Positions 34,386-41,347 of a stretch of DNA of 64,000 nt are shown here, piece after piece. Position 1 is the first letter of the stretch, and the number at the start of each line of letters is the position of its first letter. The notes under the pieces are model-generated. The model worked only from the letters and a program-made list of their open reading frames with translations. It ran no database searches and was not told where the DNA came from. This DNA is from Desulfonatronum thioautotrophicum (GTDB taxonomy: Bacteria; Desulfobacterota; Desulfovibrionia; Desulfovibrionales; Desulfonatronaceae). The translations under genes and the position numbers were made by a program. The DNA lies in NCBI RefSeq assembly GCF_000934745.1, contig NZ_JYNO01000018.1, forward strand, positions 1 to 64,000, given 5' to 3'.

Positions 34386-34645
34386 CAGGGCAATTTTGTT
34401 CTCACGTAACTATATGAAATTTTTGAAGCTGACTTGCCCTGTTTGGGACGGATCGATCGGCTTCGCCTGTTTGGCTGAATCAGGAATCGTTCATCAAGCC
34501 GTTGCTGGGTGCCAAGAGCACAACTTCCTGTTTTTATAGCGCATCGGCTTGATGTTCCGAGACCGGTTAAGGAGTTTCGAGCCGTTCCAGACAGGGCAAG
34601 TCAGCCGTCTTTGCAAGAAAAATTGGTGAGACCAAAAATGCCCTG
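34386..34645. repeat. 260-bp imperfect inverted-repeat element
   Basis: The left arm begins CAGGGCAATTTTGTTCTCAC and includes GCTGACTTGCCCTGTTTGGG; the right arm, read in reverse complement from 34645, begins CAGGGCATTTTTGGTCTCAC and includes GGCTGACTTGCCCTGTCTGG. The arms continue toward the centre (ATCAAGCCG / CGGCTTGAT). One arm recurs alone at 28026-28079. No coding capacity is seen in 34296-34661. It looks like a MITE or another non-autonomous mobile element. Confidence 0.75.
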
Positions 34646-34661
34646 AATGGTCACAAACGAA

Positions 34662-35297
34662 CTAGCGCACCAGCACGCCATCCGGCGGAGAGAAGGTAAA
34701 CAGCGCGGGGTCCAGTTCCAGGTTGAGCTCCAGGTTATGCAGGGAGACCTGATTGACATTGCCGTAGAAATCCACGGCCCGCACCTGTTTCAGCAGAAAA
34801 GTTTCCGGGTCCACCCGGATCAAGGCCTCCACCAAGCTGGGATCCGGTTCGCGCGGCCGCAGTCGGATCACTACTTCCTGCGCATCCTTAGCCAAATCCA
34901 CCTCGGTGAGAAAATCATCATCCAGCCGGGCCTGTCCGGAAAGAATGCGCACAACCGTGGCCGAACCAAGGACGTCTTCCGTGGCATAGCGGTAGGCAAC
35001 TCCTTCTTCCTCAAAATAGTTCCAGACCACCTCCGGACCGACCACCAGCAGTTCTGGTTCGGGACTGACGGTCTCCCACCGGATCATTCCAGGATGCTGA
35101 AAAAAGAGGACTCCCCGACGCTCCTCGCTTTCTCGACTGGCGGCCACGATCAGTTCCTGGGTGAATTCGGCGCGAAACGATTGGACGTCTTCATGCCGAC
35201 GCTGGATGTTCTAAATGACCCCTTCGCCCGCCAATGCCGGGACGCTCAAAGAGATAAGGATCATGGCCAGAAGAATCACTCGAATGACACCATGCAT
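34662..35297 (-). pseudogene. lolA: lolA-like gene interrupted by an in-frame amber codon
   Basis: From an ATG at 35297 with an AGGGAG site 6 nt upstream, the frame encodes a complete signal peptide (MHGVIRVILLAMILISLSVPALA), four more residues, a TAG at 35211-35213 (codon 29), and then in the same frame a full LolA-like mature domain: NIQRRHEDVQSFRAEFTQEL, RGVLFFQHPGMIRWE, PDGVLVR end. With the stop read through, length is 211 residues, normal for LolA, the periplasmic carrier of outer-membrane lipoproteins. CAG (Gln) to TAG is the simplest change. It could be a real mutation, a sequencing error, or a suppressed codon; internal ATG at 35147 would lack any signal peptide. Confidence 0.85.
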
Positions 35298-35359
35298 GGA
35301 CAGCTCCCTGGTTTGCCCTTCCATAACTCCGACATCGTCTTCGCGGGAAGGGTTCACAG

Positions 35360-35432
35360 TCCGTTGAAAAATTCCCAATTGCTGTGTCGCTGCAAAAAAA
35401 AATCAAACTCTCACGTATGAATAAATACGCTT
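35360..35432. repeat. Dispersed 70-bp repeat, copy 1
   Basis: GTCCGTTGAAAAATTCCCAA...TTGCTGTGTCGCTGCAAAAA...TCAAACTCTCACGTATGAATAAAT matches 62193-62265 with few changes. It lies in the 289-bp gap between the lolA-like gene and pyrR, where no gene is seen. Confidence 0.8.
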
Positions 35433-35494
35433 CGGCCTTGATTCGATTGCCAGGACGGCAATCGAAAATGTGGCAAAGCCACAGCCCGCAGGGG

Positions 35495-35527
35495 CCGGAC
35501 ACAGGACGTGTCCGGATAGCTTTTTTT
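35495..35527 (+). terminator. Hairpin with T-run (terminator-like)
   Basis: CCGGACAC-AGGA-CGTGTCCGG followed by ATAGC and seven T on the plus strand. No plus-strand gene precedes it, so its role is unclear; on the minus strand it lies about 70 nt after pyrR but has no T-run there. Confidence 0.4.
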
Positions 35528-35586
35528 GCTTCTTGCACTTGGGTTTTTTGAACGGACTGAGGATAAGGACTTTTTCAACACTCAGT

Positions 35587-36150
35587 TCAGCCCTGTTCAC
35601 TCAGAAAAACCACATCCTCCCCGTCCTGTTCCTGGACATAGACGTCCACCTGTTCCTGCAGGGAGGTGTTGACTTTTTTACCGATATAGTCCGCATGAAT
35701 GGGCAGCTCCCGGTGCCCACGATCCACGAGGACCAGGAGTTCCACCCGCTTCGGACGGCCATAGTCCAAAATCGCTTCCAGGGCCGCACGAATGGTCCGC
35801 CCGGTGAACAGCACGTCATCCACCAGCAGAATTTCCCTGTCGTCCACGTCAAATGGAATCCAGGTTTTGTGAATCTGCGGCTGGCTGTCCCTGTTCGTCC
35901 AGTCATCCCGGTACAGATTGATATCCAGGCTGCCCAGAGGAATTTCCCGCCCAAAGCGTTGCTCCAGGACCACCTTCAGCCGCTTGGCCAGTTCAACGCC
36001 GCGGCGCTGGATTCCGACCAGGGCCAGGGGAGCGTCCTCACCATACCGTTCAATGACTTCATAGGCCAAGCGCTCCATGGTCCGCCGGACTTCCTTGGCG
36101 TGAAGCAGGACCTTGCGTTCCGTCGAGGGCGTTTGCATGGCGTTTGTCAT
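35587..36150 (-). CDS. pyrR: PyrR bifunctional protein (pyrimidine regulator/uracil phosphoribosyltransferase)
   Basis: 187 residues with the type I phosphoribosyltransferase fold: PRPP motif ILLVDDVLFTGRTIRAAL, PyrR-specific LVGIQRRGVELAKRL and LDINLYRDDW, and LVDRGHRELPIHADYIGKKV. PyrR forms UMP from uracil and PRPP and in many bacteria controls pyr mRNA by binding attenuator RNA; in Gram-negative bacteria the enzyme role may dominate. ATG at 36150 is chosen because GGAG lies 7 nt upstream and the longer frame overlaps ald. It follows ald on the same strand by about 70 nt. Confidence 0.92.
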   Translation of the reverse strand: MTNAMQTPSTERKVLLHAKEVRRTMERLAYEVIERYGEDAPLALVGIQRRGVELAKRLKVVLEQRFGREIPLGSLDINLYRDDWTNRDSQPQIHKTWIPFDVDDREILLVDDVLFTGRTIRAALEAILDYGRPKRVELLVLVDRGHRELPIHADYIGKKVNTSLQEQVDVYVQEQDGEDVVFLSEQG

Positions 36151-36220
36151 AGCGTATCTCCAGGATTGCCTATTCGGTCCTCCTGGGCGGGAGTCCGAAC
36201 CAGATTCAGGTTGTCGTCCA

Positions 36221-37318
36221 TCAAAACTCACACCATTCATAGCCGCAGGCCTCGGCCACGGCCTTGTAAACCACCTTGCCCCGAACCACATTCAGCCCCA
36301 GGGCCAAAGCCGGATTTTCCCGGCAGGCCACTGGCCAGCCCTTGTCCGCCAGTTCGATGGCATACCGCAGTGTGGCGTTGGTCAGTGATTCAGATGCCGT
36401 ACGCGGATAGGCCCCGGGCATGTTGGCCACGCAGTAAAGATTGACCCCGGCCCCCACCCGCAGGCAGGGCGCGTCATGCGTGGTTGGGCTGGACAGCTCA
36501 GTGCTACCGCCCTGATCAATGGCAATGTCCATGATCACCGCCCCGGGCTTCATGGATTCCAAAATCTGCTTCGTTATCAGCTTGGGGGCGAACGCTCCGG
36601 GGATGAGTACGCAACTGACGACCACGTCGGCCTTGAGCACCTGATCCTCAATATTCAGCGCATTGGAAAACAGCGTTTTCACCTTCTGGTCCAGATGGTG
36701 GTAGAGACGATAGATCTTGCCCATATCCACGTCCAAAGCCACGACGTCCGCACCCAGACCGACGGCCATCTGGGCCGCACCGGATCCGGAGATGCCCGCA
36801 CCGATAACCACCACCCGGGCCGGAAGGGTACCGGTGACGCCGCCCAGAAAAACTCCATTGCCCCCGTTATAGTGGCAGAGCATCTCCGTTGCCTTGGTCA
36901 CGGACATCCGGCCGGCGATCTCGGACATGGGGGCGAGTAGCGGCAGGCTCTTGTCGGGCAGCTGCACGGTCTCGTAGGCAATGGCCACGCACCCGGCCCG
37001 GACCAGGGCGTCGGTCAGGGGCTTGTTCGCGGCCAGATGCAGATAGGTGAACAGGGTCAGGTCTTCACGCAGGTAACGGTATTCTTCTTCCAGCGGTTCC
37101 TTGACCTTGACCACCAGCTGCTGCTCCCAGGCCTGCTCAGCTGTACCGATTTGCGCCCCTTGTGAACGATAGGCATCATCCAGTGCTCCGCAACCCTCCC
37201 CAGCCCCGGATTCCACGATCACCTCGTGCCCGTGTTCCACCAAAGCCTTGACCCCTGAGGGAAACAGGCCTACCCGGCGCTCCTGCGCCTTGATCTCCTT
37301 GGGCACACCAATTTGCAT
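36221..37318 (-). CDS. ald: Alanine dehydrogenase
   Basis: 365 residues of the Ald family, which interconverts L-alanine and pyruvate plus ammonia with NAD. Visible: MQIGVPKEIKAQERRVGLFPSGV at the start, the substrate-site Lys in VVKVKEPLEEEY, the catalytic His in LFTYLHLAAN, the NAD-binding GTLPARVVVIGAGISGSGAAQMAVGLGADVVALD, and DIAIDQGGSTELSSPTTHDAPCL. AAGGAG precedes the ATG by 7 nt. It may support growth on alanine or ammonia assimilation. Confidence 0.95.
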   Translation of the reverse strand: MQIGVPKEIKAQERRVGLFPSGVKALVEHGHEVIVESGAGEGCGALDDAYRSQGAQIGTAEQAWEQQLVVKVKEPLEEEYRYLREDLTLFTYLHLAANKPLTDALVRAGCVAIAYETVQLPDKSLPLLAPMSEIAGRMSVTKATEMLCHYNGGNGVFLGGVTGTLPARVVVIGAGISGSGAAQMAVGLGADVVALDVDMGKIYRLYHHLDQKVKTLFSNALNIEDQVLKADVVVSCVLIPGAFAPKLITKQILESMKPGAVIMDIAIDQGGSTELSSPTTHDAPCLRVGAGVNLYCVANMPGAYPRTASESLTNATLRYAIELADKGWPVACRENPALALGLNVVRGKVVYKAVAEACGYEWCEF

Positions 37319-37473
37319 TGGCGTTCTCCTTGCCGGAAGCCCTCCGGCTCTCGGAAATTACCAGAGGATCAATTGTTCACATCCCTGGAAAAAAGACGTA
37401 GCCTTATTGGAACAGGCAGAAAGGTCAAACCTCCTGCGCTGATTTTTTCACCCACCCTCAAGCCCTCACCACA

Positions 37474-40053
37474 ATGACCATTCCCACACCCAACGTCAAA
37501 GCTCGTCCGATCAATGAACGGAAAACCGAGTATGCCGTGGACGGCATGACCTGCGCTGCCTGTGTGCGACGCGTGGAAAACGCTGTTTCCGATCTTGAAG
37601 GAGTTCGCTCCGTTTCCGTGAACCTGACCACCGAAACCATGTCCGTGGAATGGCAACCGGATGCCGAACAACTTGCGGATCGTGACCAACGTCTGCTCCA
37701 GGCCATCCGGCAAGCCGGATACGACCTACGTTCCAGCGGGCAATCCGAATCAACCGGCAATCCCCCGGACGGCCGGGTGGAACTGGGAATTCGGGGCATG
37801 ACCTGCGCCGCCTGCGTCCGCCGGGTGGAACAGGCTATTGCCGGATTGGAGGGGGTAGATCTAGCCGAGGTCAATCTGGCAACTGAAACGGCTCAGGTAC
37901 GCTTCCAGCCGAAAAAGGTCAATCTTCCAGCCATCCTGGAGGCTGTCCAGGATGCTGGGTACGAAGCGTTTGTCCAGGATGACGAGCAGGATACCCCCCA
38001 GGAATCTCTGGTGGAGATCCAGCGACGGGAGATGCTCAGCCGCCTGGCGGCCCTGCGCGGCAAGATGATCCTGGCCATGGTTTTTGCCGTTCCGATATTC
38101 ATCGTGTCCATGGGGGAAATGGTCGGTCTGCCCATGCCGGCCCTGCTCAGCCCCCACCATTCACCGTTGACCTTTGCGCTGATCCAATTCCTGCTCACCC
38201 TGCCCGTGGTCTGGGCTGGACGGGAATTCTATCTGCGCGGCTTTCCCAACCTGTGGAAACGGGCGCCGAACATGGACTCCCTGATTGCCGTGGGCACCGG
38301 CGCCGCGGTGGTCTACAGCACCTGGAACCTGCTGGAGATCGCCCTGGGGCATGATCCCATGGCCCGGGCCATGGATCTCTATTTTGAATCCGCGGCCGTT
38401 ATCATTGCTCTGGTCATGCTGGGCAAATACCTGGAAAACCGCTCCAAGGCGCGAACGTCCGACGCCATCCGCCAACTCATGGCCCTGACCCCGAACACGG
38501 CCATCCGGATCCGCGACGGACGTCAGGAAACCATCTCCTTGGAACTCATTCGCCCCAAAGATGTGCTGCTGATCAAGCCCGGTGAGCGGATTCCCGTGGA
38601 CGGCCGGCTCAATGAGGGCCAGACAACCGTGGACGAATCCATGCTCACCGGCGAAAGTCTGCCTGTTGCCAAAAAAACCGGTGATCCCCTGATCGCGGGC
38701 ACCCTGAATGGCCACGGCTCCGTGTACATGGTCGCCGAGCGGGTTGGCCGGGATACGGTTCTGGCCCGGATCATCCGTATGGTCCAGGAAGCCCAAGGCT
38801 CCAAGGCGCCCATCGCCAGCCTGGTGGACCGCCTCAGCCTGTACTTTGTTCCCATTGTTATCTGCATTGCCATCCTTTCCGGCCTCTCCTGGTATTTCCT
38901 GGCTGGTGAGCCGTTCCCCTTTGCCTTGCGCATTTTCATCGCCGTGCTGGTCATTGCCTGCCCCTGCGCCATGGGTCTGGCCACGCCCACGGCGATCATG
39001 GTCGGCACCGGACGCGGTGCGCAGCTCGGCGTTCTGATCAAAGGCGGGGAAGCGCTGGAAACAGCCCGAAACATCAGGGCCCTTGTCCTGGATAAAACCG
39101 GCACACTGACCGAAGGCCGACCGACCGTAACCGATGTGCAGATCCTCCCCAGTCGAACCGAGACCGCTACGGATCTTCTGCGCCTGGCCGCCTGCGCCGA
39201 GACCCGTTCCGAACATCCACTGGCCGCGGCCGTTGTGCAATCAGCCCGGGATCGCGGCCTGGATGAGCCTCGGCTGGAGGAATTCACTGCCATACCCGGC
39301 CAGGGAATCCGAGCCCGAGTGGAAGGTCGAACCCTGCTGCTGGGCAATGATCGGCTCCTCGAAGCCGAGCAGGTGCGCGACAGAGACGCTCCGGCGCTCC
39401 GGGAAATCCGGGACAGGCTCTCCAGTGAAGGCAAAACCCCCCTGCTGGCGGCCCTGGATGGTGTCGCCACCGGAGTTCTGGCCGTGGCCGACCGGATCAA
39501 GCCTGAGGCTCCGGAAGTTGTTGCCGCCCTGAAACGCATGGGCCTGCGGGTGATCATGCTCACGGGCGACAACCGGCGTACGGCTGAGGCCGTGGCGGCC
39601 CAGGCCGGAATTGAGGAAATCCAGGCAGAGGTCCTGCCGGAAAACAAGGCCGAAACGGTCGCCATGCTTCAGGAGCAGGGGATCAAGGTGGCCATGGTTG
39701 GAGACGGCATCAACGACGCCCCGGCTCTGGCCAAGGCCGACCTGGGTGTGGCCATGGGCACAGGCATTGATGTTGCGATGGAGTCCGGGGACATGGTCCT
39801 GATGCGTGGCAATCTGCACGGCCTGCTGACCGCGCTGCACCTGAGCCGGGCTGTCGTGCGCAACATCAAGCAGAACCTGTTTTGGGCCTTTGCCTATAAT
39901 ACCATGTTGATCCCCGTTGCTGCCGGCCTGCTGTACATCTTCGGCGGACCGACCCTCAGCCCGATGATCGCCGGAGGCGCCATGGCCATGAGTTCGGTTT
40001 CCGTGGTCACCAACGCCCTGCGGTTGCGGGCTTACCAGCCCCCGCAATCTTGA
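37474..40053 (+). CDS. copA: Copper-exporting P-type ATPase
   Basis: 859 residues. Two N-terminal heavy-metal domains each with M-T-C-A-A-C (Cys27/Cys30 and Cys111/Cys114); eight membrane segments; actuator motif TGES (392-395); the membrane copper site Cys-Pro-Cys in IACPCAMG (Cys496, Cys498); phosphorylation site DKTGT (Asp540); the HP motif SEHPLA; and hinge GDGINDAP (from 743). The C-terminal membrane segments carry YN and [15 protein letters not shown], marking Cu(I) specificity. It pumps Cu(I) from the cytoplasm. It is a single gene on the plus strand, divergent from ald. The selenoprotein gene follows 88 nt later. Confidence 0.96.
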   Translation: MTIPTPNVKARPINERKTEYAVDGMTCAACVRRVENAVSDLEGVRSVSVNLTTETMSVEWQPDAEQLADRDQRLLQAIRQAGYDLRSSGQSESTGNPPDGRVELGIRGMTCAACVRRVEQAIAGLEGVDLAEVNLATETAQVRFQPKKVNLPAILEAVQDAGYEAFVQDDEQDTPQESLVEIQRREMLSRLAALRGKMILAMVFAVPIFIVSMGEMVGLPMPALLSPHHSPLTFALIQFLLTLPVVWAGREFYLRGFPNLWKRAPNMDSLIAVGTGAAVVYSTWNLLEIALGHDPMARAMDLYFESAAVIIALVMLGKYLENRSKARTSDAIRQLMALTPNTAIRIRDGRQETISLELIRPKDVLLIKPGERIPVDGRLNEGQTTVDESMLTGESLPVAKKTGDPLIAGTLNGHGSVYMVAERVGRDTVLARIIRMVQEAQGSKAPIASLVDRLSLYFVPIVICIAILSGLSWYFLAGEPFPFALRIFIAVLVIACPCAMGLATPTAIMVGTGRGAQLGVLIKGGEALETARNIRALVLDKTGTLTEGRPTVTDVQILPSRTETATDLLRLAACAETRSEHPLAAAVVQSARDRGLDEPRLEEFTAIPGQGIRARVEGRTLLLGNDRLLEAEQVRDRDAPALREIRDRLSSEGKTPLLAALDGVATGVLAVADRIKPEAPEVVAALKRMGLRVIMLTGDNRRTAEAVAAQAGIEEIQAEVLPENKAETVAMLQEQGIKVAMVGDGINDAPALAKADLGVAMGTGIDVAMESGDMVLMRGNLHGLLTALHLSRAVVRNIKQNLFWAFAYNTMLIPVAAGLLYIFGGPTLSPMIAGGAMAMSSVSVVTNALRLRAYQPPQS

Positions 40054-40140
40054 ATGGTGTCATTGGAAATTTGACAAACCATATCTGGATATTTATTTAC
40101 GGGCATTCGAAGCACTATTTTACTTTTTTGGGAGGGTATG

Positions 40141-40449
40141 ATGTTTGAATTGACACCGTCCGCGAAGCAACAGCTGGACAGTTATTTTCAGGGTAAGGAC
40201 AGTTCTCCGATTCGTGTGTACATGGCCCCTGGCTGAGGGGGTCCGAAGCTTGCTCTTGCTCTGGATGAGCAGAGAAATACCGACAGTGTGCACCAGATTG
40301 AAGGATACACCTTTGTTGTTGATCAGGATTTGATCAAGAACGCCGGTAGCATCAAGGTGGACATGACACCCTACGGATTTGCCGTCAGTTCAGCCGTGAA
40401 TATGGGCGGCGGCGGTGGAGGTTGTGCCGGAAGCTGTTCTTCCTGCTGA
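40141..40449 (+). CDS. HesB/IscA-like selenoprotein (UGA read as selenocysteine)
   Basis: The frame encodes MFELTPSAKQQLDSYF..., then VYMAPG-TGA-GGPKLALALDEQ, and runs on to a natural stop: 102 residues if TGA at 40234-40236 is Sec32. The position is exactly where IscA/HesB proteins have the first iron-sulfur Cys (A-P-G-C-G-G-P), and the C-terminal cysteines follow in GGCAGSCSSC (95, 99, 102). GGGAGGG precedes the ATG at 40141 (better spaced than the ATG at 40138), a hairpin fitting a bacterial SECIS lies just after the TGA, and a terminator ends the unit. HesB-like selenoproteins are a known family in deltaproteobacteria. Role in Fe-S assembly or redox is inferred. Standard gene callers will miss or truncate it. 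Confidence 0.92.
40237..40275 (+). promoter_or_regulatory. Candidate bacterial SECIS element
   Basis: Within 40 nt after the UGA, TGCTC (40257-40261) pairs with GAGCA (40267-40271) around a 5-nt loop TGGAT with two G, extended by a T-G pair. Distance (about 25 nt from UGA to loop) and the G-containing apical loop fit the loose bacterial SECIS consensus that SelB recognises. An alternative pairing uses the upstream TGCTC copy at 40251-40255. Confidence 0.6.
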
Positions 40450-40488
40450 CAACCGCCTGCTTGCTTTCCGCGCGGATATTCAGCGCTT

Positions 40489-40528
40489 AAAAGACGGGAG
40501 GGATCTTTATGTCCCCCCGTCTTTTTTT
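40489..40528 (+). terminator. Terminator of the selenoprotein gene
   Basis: AAAAGACGGG...CCCGTCTTTT stem with additional pairing of GGGA/TCCC inside, ending in seven T, 40 nt after the stop. Confidence 0.9.
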
Positions 40529-40561
40529 ACCCACTCCGCAAGTCAGGTTAGGTCTGCAAGC

Positions 40562-40645
40562 ATCGAAATCGAAGTCGCTATCGAAATCGGAAAATTGCCA
40601 AAAATCGATCACGACAACGATTTCGATACCGATTTCGATACCGAG
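40562..40645. repeat. ATCGAAATC-type hexameric repeat element, copy 2
   Basis: ATCGAAATCGAAGTCGCTAT... on the left and GATTTCGATACC twice on the right, around AAATTGCCAAAAATCGATC. Left half and centre match copy 1 (5147-5210). From here to the next gene (40895) nothing else is recognised. Confidence 0.75.
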
Positions 40646-40894
40646 CACCCTGTGACTGAAGAGCAAATCTGTCCAATCCTGCCCCATCTGCATCCTTGAC
40701 AGTGACCTTTGCAATCCATAAATTGATATGTTTTTGAGCAACGACCACTTTATGTTGGAGACCGTGCATTTGGATTGTCGGCTCTTCGGCAGAATTCGGT
40801 CGGAGTCTTGCTAGGCTGGGCGTGACGGGTCCAGCTCCCCAGCTGGGACAAGGACTCGCCTTTTACATTTATTGCAGATGAAGGAGAGCAACTC

Positions 40895-41254
40895 ATGGCG
40901 TATGATATCCGATTGGTAAAATTGATCACTGGAGATTTGGCCCTTGGCAAGTGGGAAGAAGGCGAACATAAACTCAAGGATATCGCCGTGATCCAGACCA
41001 TGCCCACCCAAAGCGGTGGTGTGCAGATGATGCTCTTGCCCTTCGGGTACCCTTTTGAAAATGAAATCACTGGCGAAATGTCTTTGGATCATGTAATTTA
41101 TGTTTATAAGACATTCCCGGACGAATTGAAGACCAAATATATGGAAGCCAGCAGCAACCTGACCTTGTCCACCCCTGGTGACCTGGAACGCTTGAAGAAT
41201 ATGGCTGGCCCCGGCGGCGGTGCTGGCGGAAAGGGCATTTCCCTGATCAAGTAG
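40895..41254 (+). CDS. Small conserved-looking protein, possible Sm-like fold
   Basis: 119 residues, no signal peptide: MAYDIRLVKLITGDLALGKWEEGEHKLKDIAVIQTM..., then QMMLLPFGYPFENEITGEMSLDHVIYVYKTF, ending in a Gly-rich tail (GPGGGAGGKG). GGAGAG lies 8 nt before the ATG, and terminators bound the gene on both sides, so it is a separate expressed unit. The pattern K-L-I-T-G-(D/E)...LP(F/W)...I....V..V reminds me of short Sm-like proteins seen in phage and bacterial genomes; this is a weak, from-memory resemblance. Function not recognised. Confidence 0.75.
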   Translation: MAYDIRLVKLITGDLALGKWEEGEHKLKDIAVIQTMPTQSGGVQMMLLPFGYPFENEITGEMSLDHVIYVYKTFPDELKTKYMEASSNLTLSTPGDLERLKNMAGPGGGAGGKGISLIK

Positions 41255-41284
41255 CGCGCACCGCACACTCGAGTCCCTCGCACC

Positions 41285-41324
41285 CAAAGGGCGGCGGAAT
41301 ACAAACTCCGCCGCCCTTTGTTTA
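41285..41324 (+). terminator. Rho-independent terminator
   Basis: CAAAGGGCGGCGGA and TCCGCCGCCCTTTG form a 14-bp stem with an 8-nt loop, followed by TTT. It ends the unit of the small protein at 40895 and lies only 24 nt before the radical SAM start codon. Confidence 0.88.
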
Positions 41325-41347
41325 TCCTCATCCGGACTTTCAGGCCC

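Noticed and set aside
35211-35213. Pyrrolysine at the amber codon of the lolA-like gene
   Set aside because: Pyrrolysine is known in methylamine methyltransferases and a few others; LolA is not such a protein and no pyl gene or PYLIS-like signal is visible.
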